This document shows positions 1-12,051 of a stretch of DNA of 64,000 bases, piece after piece. Under the pieces are notes generated by a model, which was given only the letters and a program-made list of their open reading frames with translations, had not been told where the DNA came from and did no database searches. Source of the stretch: Brasenia schreberi (lineage: Eukaryota; Streptophyta; Magnoliopsida; Nymphaeales; Cabombaceae); NCBI GenBank assembly GCA_036023115.1, contig JAYKKT010000091.1:33231001-33295000 (forward strand), written 5' to 3'. Within the stretch, counting starts at the first letter, position 1. Each line of letters begins with the position of its first letter. The position numbers and the translations under genes are program-made.

Positions 1-2047
1 ATCTTAAACAATATTCTCTCATTTTATCCTCTATTGGTGTCACTCCTAATTTGTTTCTAATAACCTCATTATGTATACGGTCTTTTCTTGTATGACCACT
101 CATCCATCTCAACATCTTCATTTCTGTCACAGACATCTTTTGTACATGTTGATGATTAACTGCACAACACTAAGAACCATAAAACATGACAGGCCTAATT
201 GCTACTCTATAATATTTATCTTTTAACTTTAATGGTATCTTCTTATCACAAAGAATACTTGATGCTCCCCTCCATTTTAACCAACCAACATTAATTCTAT
301 ACGTAATATCTCCATCAATTCTTCCATCACTCTGAAAATTGACCCTAGGTATTTAAAACTTTCCTTTTGGGGGATGCAATGTGTGTCAATTTTAATTTCT
401 ATGTCCTCTGAGGTAACCAAATGATCAAACTTACATTTCATATATTCTGTCTTTGTTCTACTAAGTCGGAGGCCTTTGCTTTCTAATGTTTCTCTCCATA
501 GTTCTAATTTCCTATTAACTTTTTCCTTAGACTCCTCCACTAATACAATGTCATCTGCAAATAATATACACCAAGGTACTTCATCTTTAATATGTTTTGT
601 CAACTCATCCATCACCCTTATAAATAAGTATGGACTTAAAGTTGATCTTTGATGTAACCCAATATTAACTTCAAAGAAGTCTGTCGTTCCTTGATGAGTC
701 CTCACACATGTTTTTGCACCATCATACATGTCTCTTATAAGGTTAATATATGTCAATGGGATACCTTTTTTTTCCAAAGTTCTCCAAAGAACCTCCCTTG
801 GTACCCCTATCATAAGCTTTTTCTAGATCAATAAATATCATGTGAAGGTCTTTCTTTTTTGCTTTAAAATGTTCCATAAGATGTCTCAAAAGGTGAACCG
901 CTTCAACAGTAGATCTGCCTGGCATGAATCCAAATTGTTGTACTTGATACTTGTCTTAACCTACGTTCGATAATTCTTTCCCACAATTTCATAGTATGGC
1001 TCATTAACTTAATACCTCAATAATTTGCACAATTTTGAATCTCCCTTGGTTTTATATATGAGTATAAGTGTACTTGCTCTCCATTCCAAGGGCATCTTTT
1101 GGTTTTTCCATATTTCATTAAATAGTCTTGTGAGCCAAGTGATTCCTATTTCTCCTAGTATCTTCCAAACTTCTATAGGAATATTATATGATCCTACCGA
1201 TTTACCACCCTTCATATGTTTAAGAGCCTCTTTGACTTCATTCTTTTGAATACGTCGGTAGAAATTTTATAGCCATATTATTCTACATATCTTTGGCCAC
1301 TTTCCTAATATGTATAGCAATATTGTTCCACATATCACAGGGTGTACCAACATAATTCCAAAATCTCCTTGAAGGACTTTCTGTTTAAATATATCTTCTT
1401 TCTCGCTTTTAAGGTTTCACCATTTAGTCTGAATAGCTCGATGCACTCTTTTCTTCTTTGTCCGTTTTTTTATTTGTAAATCCATAACTAAAAGTCGATG
1501 TTGGGTGGTTAAGCTTTCTATTGGAATTACCTTGCAATCTTTACAACACACTCTATCTTTTTTTCTACAAATAAAGTAATCAATTTGTGTTTGTGATAAG
1601 CCACTCTTATAAGTAATTAAATGTTTGTCTCATTTTTTGAAGATTGTATTGACTAATAAAGAGATCAAATGCCATAGCAAAATTTAAAATCTCCCTACCT
1701 TCCTCATTTATATCCCCAAAACCAAAGTTTCCATGAATCCCTTGATATCCTAATGCCTCTTTACCGACATGTCCAAATCTCCTCCTAAACAAATCATCTC
1801 CCTTCGTAGAACCTTTTGAATCACCTTATCTAACTCTTCCCAAAAAGCTGTCTTTATACTATCTTCTAGTCCTACTTGGGGTGCGTAAGCACAAACTATA
1901 GTCAAAACCTCTGCTCCTAAAACTAATTTCAATGTCATGATTCAGTCACCATATCGTTGTATGTCTACTACGCTATCCTTTAAATCTTTATTTATGATAC
2001 TCCGTTTCGAGCCTTTTCTTTACCTGAGTACCATAATTTAAAATCTG
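1..2047 (-). mobile_element. RTE-type LINE copy A, 5'-truncated, 3' end outside window
   Basis: This minus-strand non-LTR retrotransposon has its 3' end beyond the left edge. It reads from the endonuclease segment FKLWYSG (about 2045) to the reverse transcriptase and C-terminal region. Fragments include ICLGGDL (endonuclease), [10 protein letters not shown] and [13 protein letters not shown] (reverse transcriptase active-site box at 550-558, intact), and SFKYLGSIF. Many frameshifts break it into pieces (277-813, 1009-1215, 1607-1938). About 120 bp between the reverse transcriptase and endonuclease parts is internally deleted relative to the fuller copies. The LINE sequence ends abruptly at about 2047, where unrelated sequence begins, so this copy is 5'-truncated. 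Confidence 0.85.
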
Positions 2048-2248
2048 ATGGATGACCTAGGTGATGGAAAAAAAAGTTGGATGGGTGCTGAAGCTGTCAT
2101 AGTTGTGCGCGAGAAGGAAGTTCTCATTTTGATTTCTTGAAGGGCTGACAATGAGTGGGTGGATGAAGATTTAAAATTTACTCTACTTTCATGGACTTTA
2201 GTAGACCTTTTTTGAAGATGGAGACTAGAAGGGTCGCAGACAGGTTGT
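2048..2248. repeat. 201-bp non-LINE segment shared with 11144-11344
   Basis: Immediately 5' of LINE copy A lies unrelated sequence whose first 201 bp recurs, nearly identical and with the same LINE junction, inside LINE copy B. Here it continues into further unique sequence (2249-2388 and then 7402 onward), so this is probably the donor locus. Confidence 0.75.
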
Positions 2249-2388
2249 CATTCACAAATGTAGTGAAAGGGCCTTGTCAAGGTGAGCAGAGAGTGGACAT
2301 GCAGGGAGTGAGTAAATTGGGATTTCTTTTGTGAGATTCAAAGAGGAAGCTATGCGCTTATTCTCTGAGTCGGAAAGGAGGTGGATTC

Positions 2389-2737
2389 TGTTGATTCTAC
2401 TCATCAAATCTTGATCAATATAGTAAGAAAATAAGCAAAATACAGAACCTGGGAAATAGGGCACCAGTCGGCCTCACTTGGCTGCAGTCCCTCTCCTCAT
2501 TTATTCAGTCCATCATCACACGGTTACAAGACAACCCTAATGATACTTTATACTAAATCCTGTTATAACTTAAAAGACTATAATGGCCCTACTTAAAAAT
2601 AACTGATTCCTAATGGATCTTAATGAATCTGGTCCGATTCATTAGGATCCAAGTACATAACATTACTCTAATAACCTAACTAGACTTACACAGACTGAAG
2701 ACACTAGAGAATATACAGCGAGACTTGATTTCCAACA
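2389..2737 (-). repeat. 3' LTR of copia A
   Basis: This 349-bp terminal repeat starts TGTTGATTC and ends TTCCAACA on the plus strand. The purine tract on the internal side reads CTCAACTTGAGGGGGCG on the minus strand. Confidence 0.93.
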
Positions 2738-2817
2738 CGCCCCCTCAAGTTGAGCCTTGAAGAGTAGTAATTCCTATCCTTGTAAGAATCTTCTTAAAGA
2801 CATTCACAGATACTGCT

Positions 2818-5800
2818 TTAGTGAGGATATCTGCAATGACAATCAATTTCTATGTGTTTGGTCCTCTCATGAAACACCTGGACAGAGGCGATATGGAGGG
2901 TCGCTCGATTATCACATATAAGTTCCATCTTGCCCGGTTCACACAATTTGAGTTCATTAATTAATTGTTTCAGCCATATTAGCTCACATGTTGCAAGTGC
3001 CATAGCACGATATTCTCTTCGCACTCGATCTTGCCCTACTGACATATCCCACGGCAAAGCTGATATCAGGTCGGGTTATCATTATATATATCAGCTTTCC
3101 TACCAGTCTTTGATACTTGCCAACATCTTCATATTGTTCTGTAGATTGACTATCCTCTTCTCTCTGAGTGTCCATAGGAATAGAGCATATCCTGCACTCT
3201 TCCATTCTTGTTTCCTTGAGTAAGTCTAGGATGTATTTCCTTTGGCTTAGAAATAAGGTGTCCCCTTTATGAATTATCTCTATCCCCAGGAAATAATGCA
3301 ATCTGCCCAAGTCCTTCAGGTCAAATAACGTTTTCAGGCTCTTCTTTAACTCAGCTATGCCTTCTGTATCGTCACCAGTAATAATGATGTCATCCACATA
3401 GACTAAGAGTATTATATTTTTCAGGCCATGCTTGATAAAAAGTGTATTATCACTGGTACATCTGCTGAAACCAAATTTCATAATGCCATCACTAAATTTT
3501 TCAAACCATGCCCGTGAGGATTGCTTCAAGCCATAGATAGATTTCTTCAATTTACATACTTTACTCTGAGTTTGTCTCTAACAATAACCAGGAGGTATAT
3601 CCATATAAATGTCTTCTGAGAGGTCTCCTTGAAGGAAAGCATTCTTCACATCCAATTGCCATAGCTCCCATCCTTTATTAACAGCCACACTCAGAATTAT
3701 TCGAATTGTATTCATCTTTGCCACTGGAGCAAACGTCTCTGTGTAGTCAATCCCATATGACTGACTGTAACCCTTTGCTACTAACCTGGCTTTGTATCTT
3801 TCGATACTGCCATCTGCTTTATACTTTACTGAAAACACCCATTTGCATCCAACGGTTTTCCTTCCTGCTGGTAACTCTACAAAGTCCCAAGTTTCATTTC
3901 TGACTAGAGCGTTAATCTCTTCTTCCATTGCTTTCTTCCATTCTAACTTCTGCTCTGCTTCTTCAAATGTTCTTGGAATAAATACTGAATCAGAATTTAC
4001 CACAAAAGCCTGATATTCTTGAGGGTAGTTAGAATATGACACAAAATTCTGCAGAGGGTATTTTGCTGCTTCTCTTTTCTCTTTTCTAACTGCAATTGGA
4101 AGATCGATATCTGGAATGTTAGAAATAACCTGAGTAGTAGGAGAATCTGAACCTGAGCCACTATCTTGATCTAGTGTGAACACCTTTCTGTCACCTCTAG
4201 AATATACCTGCCAGTCTTTCTTCTGAGTGGGTATTCTCTCTTCATTTTCCTTCTCATGTTGTAGCTGATCTTCAATTGGAGGGATAGTAATTACATGTGA
4301 GGAAGTTATTTCAGACAAAAAATTATCCTGGATCTTATAAAATGGTGTATCTTCATGAAATGTAACATCCAAAGTAACATACACTTTCCTACTAATAGGA
4401 TCATAGCACTTATATCCCTTTTGAGTAGAAGAATACCCCACAAATATACATTTGAGTGATCGAGCATCTAGTTTATCTTTCAAACCATGATGTAAATGAA
4501 TGAAACATGTGCACCCAAAAACTCTTGGAAGTAAATGAAATTGCTTCTGTTGAGGGCATAATGAGTGAAACAGAGTATTACCATTTAGGATTCTACTAGG
4601 CATGCGGTTTATAAGATACACTGCTGTCAGCACTGCTTCTCCCCAATAGTATTTGGGTGCATTACACCCAATCAGTAAAGTTCTGGCAACTTCCAGAATG
4701 TGTCTGTTCTTCCTTTCAGACACCCCATTTTGCTGGGGAGAATATGCGCATGATGTCTGATGCAACATTCCGTTTTCGACCAAGTATGATTGAAGAAATT
4801 ATGACATGAATTCTCCACCATTATCACTGCGAAGGATCTTAATCGTGCCCTGAAATTAAGTACGTACAAATTTACAGTAGATGGGAAAAATATTCCTTAC
4901 TTCATCTCTAGTTTTCATAAGATATATCATTGTAAACCTGGTGCAATCATCTATGAAAGTAATAAAGTACTTAAAACCATGCAAGGAGGTAGTAGTACAA
5001 GGGCCCCAAACATCAGAATGCACAATTTCAAAAGGAGTTGATGATTTTTCTTCACTTAAAGGAAATGAAGTACGATGATGTTTTGCCTTCTGGCAGGTCT
5101 CACAATTCAAATTTAAATCATTACATAAACTGAATTCAGGAAGTAAAATTCTAAGTTTAGACAAAGGTAAATGTCCCAATCTCTAATGCCAACGAGGTAT
5201 ATCCTTTTGTTTTTCTTTAATACTGGTAGACTGCAACGCCACTTTATTTTTATCTTCGCAGAAGTAGAGACCTTTCCTTACATTACCCAGACCACAGATA
5301 TTCTCCGTCCTCATTTCCTGAAATATACATCCAGTAGAATCAAATATTATACTGCATTTCAAATCTTGAGTTAAAACAAAAACGGATAGTAAATTAACTG
5401 ATAAGCTAGGAACATGTAAAACATTTTTCAGTACACCAAAAGAAGTAATAATGTTCCCTTTTCCCAAAATAGGAGTATGTGAACCATCTGCCAAACGGAT
5501 GTTAATAGGTTCTTGAGTCTGTTCATAACTATCAAACCATTCCCTTTTACTAACCATATGATCAGTTGCCCCTGAATCAATAACCCATATCTGTGAGTTT
5601 GGAGTGTTCAGATTACCCTTGGCTAAGAATGAGAATGGATACACCATGGTTGCCTGAGCTTCATTACTGGAGGAAGTAGATGGAGCATGTGAATCAACCA
5701 AACGAGTCTTAAGCAATTCAATCTCCTTCTTCATGTCTGCTAGTGAGCTGACACTGTTATCAACATTCTGTTCACTGGTCAAATAAGCACTGTTAGGTTT

Positions 5801-6700
5801 ACTCTGAAATTGAGTGGGTCTTCCGATCAATTCCCAGCACATTTCCTTTGTGTGTCGTGTTTTTCCATAGTGAGAACATGTTAATTTGTATTTCTCATCA
5901 AAATGAGGTATAAACCTGCCTCTACCACGACCATAATTACCTCTACCACGTGGAAATGAAGAAGAGCTCTGTATATTTCTCCCGACGAACGCAGTAGTTT
6001 CGGTACTAACTTTTGCTTCTTTTTCTAAGTGTTTCCTATCTTCCTCTCGAAGTAGGAGCGAATATACTGTGCTTAGTGTCGGTAGTTCTTCTCTGCTGAG
6101 GATGTTGTTTTTCACTGCTTCATAATCCGAAGAGATGCCCCATAAAAGGTCAAACACTTTCCTTTCTTCAAACTCTTCATTCCTCTCTTGTACGCAATTC
6201 TGACATTTTGTCTTAGAATAAAACTGTAATTCTTCCCAGAGGTCTCGAAGTTCTGCATAATATTCACTAACTGACCTGTTTCCTTGTCTGCATCTTCTAA
6301 CCTTCTCAATAATGTCATACTTCTTAGCTATGTTTTTCCTCTGAGCATACGCATCATGAACTGCTAACCAGATGTCTTTAGCTGTTTCCATAAACATAAA
6401 CGTACTGGCAATTGATGGAGACATCGACTGTAGGAGCCAGGCACTCACAAGTGCATTTTCCCTGCGCCATTTTGAGTATAGAGGATCGTTAATTTGAGGC
6501 TGAATCATATCGCCAGTCAAATAATCCCAACGCCCCCTTGCCATCACTGCCAGTTCTATCGATCGGGCCCACTGAAGAAAGTTCTTTCCATCTAGTTTCA
6601 GATTTGTTATCTGAAAACCTTCAATCTTCTCTGCTGAACAGTTTTCATATGTATCATTCGTCTTCATTCCTTCCATATTTGGTTGAACCTCACTAGGCAA
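2818..6700 (-). pseudogene. gag-pol pseudogene of copia A
   Basis: The gag starts at 6700 (MPSEVQPNMEG) and stays open for 505 codons through the gag domain, a zinc knuckle (CSHYGKTRHTKEMC), the protease motif WVIDSGATDHM and the gag-pre-integrase NLLSVF. A stop follows LPRWH at about 5183. The integrase continues with CETCQKAKHH, HSDVWGP and [10 protein letters not shown] (3578-5179, with frameshifts). The reverse transcriptase has intact YVDD (about 3387). RNase H is largely deleted: VGYVSR is joined near 3033 directly to ARSSA and EYRAMALATCE, losing roughly 80 codons including the usual DADWVG segment. The element is therefore not autonomous despite its near-identical LTRs. Confidence 0.9.
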
Positions 6701-7047
6701 CTGTGTGCAATCAACAAAATATGATTTCTATATTTCTGCCGATTTCACTAGTGACTGATCACTGCACATAGATTGTGACGATCTTTTAATCTTCTTCACG
6801 TTTTTCCAACGGATAGATATTAGGGTTCTCGCTACCCAAACTCATTAAAAACAAATACTTCAAATTGAATCCGTGGTTTTTCTCCAATACACAAAATTCA
6901 GCAACCAATATTCACCTTTAACAATGAATCTGATGTCATTTCAGGTTGAAATAATACACTAAATACTGAATAAAACTCACTGTTTTGACTAATCTCTCGA
7001 TTAGTTTTCCACGATGGCTGATAAACCCAGGTTAAGCTCTGATACCA

Positions 7048-7396
7048 TGTTGATTCTACTCATCAAATCTTGATCAATATAGTAAGAAAATAAGCAAAAT
7101 ACAGAACCTGGGAAATAGGGCACCAGTCGGCCTCACTTGGCTGCCGTCCCTCTCCTCATTTATTCAGTCCATCATCACACGGTTACAAGACAACCCTAAT
7201 GACACTTTATACTAAATCCTGTTATAACTTAAAAGACTATAATGACCCTACTTAAAAATAACTGATTCCTAATGGATCTTAATGAATCTGGTCCGATTCA
7301 TTAGGATCCAAGTACATAACATTACTCTAATAACCTAACTAGACTTACAGAGACTGAAGACACTAGAGAATATACAGCGAGACTTGATTTCCAATA
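7048..7396 (-). repeat. 5' LTR of copia A
   Basis: This repeat has the same length as its partner at 2389-2737. Its outer end is TTCCAATA instead of TTCCAACA. The tRNA-Met type primer site abuts position 7047. The LTR contains a small inverted repeat (aatgaatc ... gattcatt), as does the other copy. Confidence 0.93.
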
Positions 7397-7401
7397 GATT
7401 C

Positions 7402-8157
7402 CAATTTTTGGAGTCCAGCAGGGTTAGCATGGTGTACCACAAAGAAGAGTGGAAGGAGGGACTTAAGGAGGTGAGAAGCTTAGTTGGGAGAAGTAATCAA
7501 TGCGATGCTGTGGAGATCATTTGGAAATCATGATTTCCACCTTCAGCTTCTTTCTTTGCATGAGAAGCAGCATGGTGCAAGATTCTTTGTTTTGACTATT
7601 TTGAATAGGTGCTTTCACACATCACTTTCTTTTGCTTTGTGAATGCAGTAGGCAATTTAGGGAGGTAAATTTTAAAATTATGGGATCGGGTGGGTGTCCA
7701 ATAAAAATGTGAAGGAAGAGTTTTGGATATGGAGTTTTTCCTTCAAGCATTGTAACAGGACAGCTTATTTGGTTTAGTGTCTTTTTGCTATTTTTTGCTA
7801 GTTTTCAGGTAAAGGAATATGAGGATTTTCTATAAGGTAGAGAAATCGTCAACTGAACTATTGACGAGATGGTTAGGTCTATTGTCCTTTTGAGAGAGGG
7901 AAATTGGGTCTGTTTTGGATTATAGAGCTTGTTGAGTCGATGAGAGTTTCTACTTGATGTATTGGCCATACCATCTTGGTGCTTTTTAATAAACTTATCT
8001 ACTAAAAAAAAGAAAGCCCATTTGGCCGTCATGTGTGGACACCCAGCTCAAGTAAATTCTCTCCCTCTCTCTCTCTCTCTATATATATATGTATATATAA
8101 ATATATATAGAGAGAGATGATGATGGACCGGATAGGCAACTCAAATCCTCCTCCTGC
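7402..8157. other. Intron sequence with a possible poly(A)-tailed retroelement end
   Basis: There is no gene here. The sequence continues the unit broken by copia A (2048-2388). Near 7995-8015 a TTTAATAAA run is followed by a short A-tract, as at the 3' end of an L1-type LINE, but no recognisable coding motif supports this. A (CT)n(AT)n microsatellite lies at about 8049-8117. Confidence 0.35.
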
Positions 8158-8177
8158 ATACATAGTACATACATACA

Positions 8178-8207
8178 ACAACAACAACAACTAAGCCTTT
8201 TCCCATA
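8178..8207 (-). mobile_element. 30-bp RTE LINE 3'-end insertion
   Basis: Thirty bases made of the (AAC)n tail and the last bases of the RTE element (ACTAAGCCTTTTCCCATA) lie between perfect 20-bp direct repeats at 8158-8177 and 8208-8227. This is the signature of target-primed reverse transcription that stopped almost at once. The complete copies at 8416 and 26404 share the same 3' terminal sequence. Confidence 0.8.
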
Positions 8208-8575
8208 ATACATAGTACATACATACATAAATATATATTAATATAGGCATGCTTAAATCTGCACACCTGCTGTGCTGAGTATTTGAGTGACAAAGAAGCT
8301 TCCCCAAAGTCCCTTTAAACTTTAAGGTCCTAAATACACTCAAAGACCCAACCCTGCTTAACATGCAGTCTGATGAATGCTGCAAACATCTACAACTAGT
8401 ACATCATGAACACATACATACAACAACAACAACTAAGCCTTTTCCCATACTAGATAGGGTCGGCTACATGGATTCTTTGTTTCCACAGATCCCTATCGTG
8501 TGCCATGTTAGCAGTAAATTCACAATAAGCTAGAACTAGATCATTCTTTATTGTTTCTTTCCAACACTTTTGTGG

Positions 8576-11500
8576 TCATCCTCTAACTCTTTTAATACTT
8601 TTTAAATTTAGTTTCTCATACCTTCTAACATGTTCTTCTTTTGATCTTCTTTCTATATGTCCAAACCATCTTAAACGATATTCTCTCATTTTATCCTCTA
8701 TTGGTGTCACTCCTAATTTGTTTCTAATAACCTCATTATGTATACGGTCATTTCTTGTATGACCACTCATCCTTCTCAACATCTTCATTTCTGTCACAAA
8801 CATCTTGTGTACATGTTGATGATTAACTGCCCAACACTCATAACCATAAAACATGGCAGGCTTAATTGATGCTCTATAATATTTACCTTTTAACTTTAAT
8901 GATATCTTCTTATCACAAAGAATACCTCTCCATTTTAACCAACCAGCATTAATTCTATGCGTAGCATCTCCATCAATTCTTCCATCACTCTGAAAAATTG
9001 ACCCTAGGTATTTAAAACTTTCCTTTTGGGGGATACAATGTGTGCCAATTTTAATTTCTATATCCTCTGAGGTAACCAAATGATCAAACTTACATTCCAT
9101 ATATTCTATCTTTGTTCTACTAAGTCGGAGGCCTTTGCTTTCTAATGTTTCTCTCCATAGTTCCAATTTTCTATCAACTTTTTCCTTAGACTCCTCCACT
9201 AATACAATGTCATATGCAAATAACATACACCAAGGTACTTCATCTTGAATATGTTTTGTTAACTCATCCATCACCATTATAAATAAGTATGGACTTAAAG
9301 TTGATCCTTGATGTAACCCAATATTAACTTCAAAGAAGTTTGTCGTTCCTTCATTAGTCCTCACATGTTTTTGCACCATCGTACATGTCTCTTATAAGGT
9401 TAATATATGTCAATGGGATACATCTTTTTTCCAAAGTACTCCAAAGAACCTCCCTCGGTACCCTATCATAAGCTTTTTCTAGATCAATAAATATCATGTG
9501 AAGGTCTTTCTTTTTTGCTCTAAAATGTTCCATAAGACGTCTCAACAGATGAATCGCTTCAATAGTAGATCTGTCGGGCATGAATCCAAATTGGTTCTCT
9601 GTTGTACTTGATACTTGTCTTAACCTACGTTCGATTATTCTTTCCCATAATTTCATAGTATGACTCATTAACTAGATACCTCGATAATTCGCACAATTTT
9701 GAATGTCTCCCTTGTTCTTATATATGAGTATAAGTGTACTTTCTCTCCATTCCAAGGACATCTTTTGGTTTTTCCATATTTCATTAAATAGTCTTGTGAG
9801 CCAAGTGATTCCTATTTCTCCTAGTATCTTCCAAACTTCTATAGAAATATTGTCTGGTCCTACCGATTTACCACCCTTCATATGTTTAAGAGCCTCTTTG
9901 ACTTCATCCTTTTGAATACGTCGGTAGAAATTGTGGTTTATATACTTTTCTGATTTGGCTAACTCTCCTAAGCTAATACTAACATCTTTATTTTCATTAA
10001 AAAGCTCATAAAAATAGTTTTTCATCTATTTCTTATATCATCATTTGCCACTAGAATTTTTTCATCCTCATCTTTGATACATCTAACATAATTAAAATCT
10101 TTTGTTTTCTTATCTCTAGGCCTAACTATCCTAAAAATATCTCTTTCACCCTCTTTTGAGTTGAGTTTTTTATATAAATCCTCCTAAATTTTAGCTTTTG
10201 CTTCACTCGCGACCTTTTTTGCTTCCTTCTTTGCTTTCTTATATGCCTCTAAAGTTTCACTAGTTTTCTTAGCACAATGTAATTTGTAACATGCCCTCTT
10301 TGCCTTGATTTTATTTTGCACTACTTCACTCCACCACCAAGCTTCTTTTTGTGCCGGTACACCTCCCTTAGATACACCTAACACATCTTTCGCCACTTTC
10401 CTAATATGTATAGCCATATTGTTCACATACCACAGGGTGTACCAACATAATTCCAAACATCTCCTTGAAGGACTTTATGTTTAAATATATCTTCTTTCTC
10501 GCTTTTAAGGTTTCACCATTTAGTCTGAATAGCTTGATGCACTCTTTTCTTCTTTGTCCGTTTTTTTATTTGTAAATCCATAACTAAAAGCCGATGTTGG
10601 GTGGTTAAGCTTTCTATTGGAATTACCTTGCAATCTTTACAACACGCTCTATCTTTTTTTCTACAAATAAAGTAATCAATTTGTGTTTGTGATAAGCCAC
10701 TCTTATAAGTAATTAAATGTTCGTCTCATTTTTTGAAGATTGTATTGACTAATAAAGAGATCAAATGCCATAGCAAAATTTAAAATCTCCCTACCTTCCT
10801 TATTTATATCCCCAAAACCAAAGTTTCCATGAATCCCTTGATATCCTAATGCCTCTTTACCGACATGTTCAAATCTCCTCCTAAACAAATCATCTCCCTT
10901 CATAGAACCTTTTGAATCACCTTATCTAACTCTTCCCAAAAAGCTGTCTTTATACTATCTTCTAGTCCTACTTGGGGTGCGTAAGCACAAGCTATAGTCA
11001 AAACCTCTGCTCCTAAAACTAATTTCAATGTCATGATTCAGTCACCATATCATTGTATGTCTACTACGCTATCCTTTAAATCTTTATTTATGATACTCCG
11101 TTTCGAGCCTTTTCTTTACCTGAGTACCATAATTTAAAATCTGATGGATGACCTAGGTGATGGAAAAAAAAGTTGGATGGGTGTTGAAGCTGTCATAGTT
11201 GTGCGCGAGAAGTTAGTTCTCATTTTGATTTCCTGAAGGGCTGACAATGAGTGGGTGGATGAAGATTTAAATTTTACTCTACTTTCATGGACTTTAGTAG
11301 ACCTTTTTTGAAGATGGAGACTAGAAGGGTCGCAGACAAGTTGTAAAGAACTTCCTGTCTTAGTATATCTTCTAGTCTTACTTGGGGTGTGTAAGCACAA
11401 ACTATATTTAAAATCTTTGCTCCTAACACTAATTTCAACGTCATGATTCGGTCACCATATCGTTGTATGTTTACTACACTATCCTTTAAATCTTTATTTA

Positions 11501-11937
11501 TGATAATACCAACTCCGTTTCAAGCCTTTTCTTTACCCGAGTACAATAATTTAAAACCTGTATTCTCTATCTCCTTTGCTTTTTCTCCAACCCATTTTGT
11601 CTCTTGTAAACATAGAATATGAACAGATAATGTTTCGATATTCTAAGAACCAATACAAATCTTATTATCTAGGACTAGCTTCCTTCCCCCGCATCCGTTC
11701 ATAATAAAAATGCATAGACCCTCTTTGAAAATTATTCACTACATTCGGGTAGCAATGTTGCGGGACTAACTTCTTTACCCACATCCGTCCATGATGTGGG
11801 AACCCTCTCTGCAATTTATTCAGTACATTTGAGCAAAAATGTAGTGGCCCTTGCTTACTTATTACTGTATTCAGGCTCTGCAGCACGTCATTAGGCGGGG
11901 ACGCCCTAAAGCAATGCTCATAATTTTTGTAATCCAT
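8576..11937 (-). pseudogene. Endonuclease-reverse transcriptase pseudogene of LINE B
   Basis: Reverse transcriptase fragments cover 8576-9668 ([52 protein letters not shown]). A middle region covers 9672-10456. Endonuclease pieces lie at 10703-10903 and further right. The catalytic box reads FAYD instead of FADD (tyrosine codon at 9212-9214), so the first aspartate is lost. Several frameshifts separate the parts, and the 201-bp foreign segment interrupts the endonuclease. RTE elements normally encode a single protein with an apurinic-type endonuclease followed by reverse transcriptase; that order is kept here. Confidence 0.85.
11144..11344. repeat. 201-bp foreign segment inside LINE B
   Basis: This segment matches 2048-2248 in length and nearly in sequence, including the junction CTGATGGATGACC with LINE sequence on one side. 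On the other side it joins LINE endonuclease sequence rather than the unique sequence seen after 2248. Confidence 0.75.
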
Positions 11938-12051
11938 GTTTTAAAAATCCAACGAAGTTTTACGCTGGTTGTCGAAAGCCTAACACAACCCTCCTCCTTT
12001 ATCCAGGCTTGGGACCGGCAATGCACCTTACTTGGGACATCATGAACACAT

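Larger units (their letters stand above)
2389..7396 (-). mobile_element. Ty1/copia LTR retrotransposon A, nearly complete, young
   Basis: The element lies on the minus strand between two 349-bp LTRs that begin TG and end CA (TA in the 5' LTR copy). A perfect 5-bp target duplication GATTC lies at 2384-2388 and 7397-7401. The primer site TGGTATCAGAGC (minus strand, ending at 7047) follows the 5' LTR. A purine tract (rich in GGGGG) precedes the 3' LTR. By eye the LTRs differ at only about five positions, which suggests a recent insertion. The order gag, protease, integrase, reverse transcriptase, RNase H defines it as Ty1/copia. It interrupts the unrelated sequence next to LINE A. Confidence 0.95.
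8416..12036 (-). mobile_element. RTE-type LINE copy B, chimeric, with 15-bp target duplication
   Basis: This minus-strand RTE LINE starts with the (AAC)n tail and the TTTTCCCATACTAG terminus at the low-coordinate end. Perfect 15-bp target duplications (ACATCATGAACACAT) lie at 8401-8415 and 12037-12051. From the 5' end it has the 5' leader and endonuclease start (12036 to about 11345), then a 201-bp foreign segment (11344-11144), then LINE sequence again from an earlier endonuclease position (11143 down). A piece of endonuclease is therefore present twice. It shares small indels with copy A, for example the loss of four bases after 'gacatgt(c/t)', but is flanked differently. Confidence 0.88.

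Noticed and set aside
1..11345. LINE A and LINE B as a large tandem segmental duplication
   Set aside because: Copy B has its own 15-bp target duplication and different flanks; only LINE plus 201 bp are shared.
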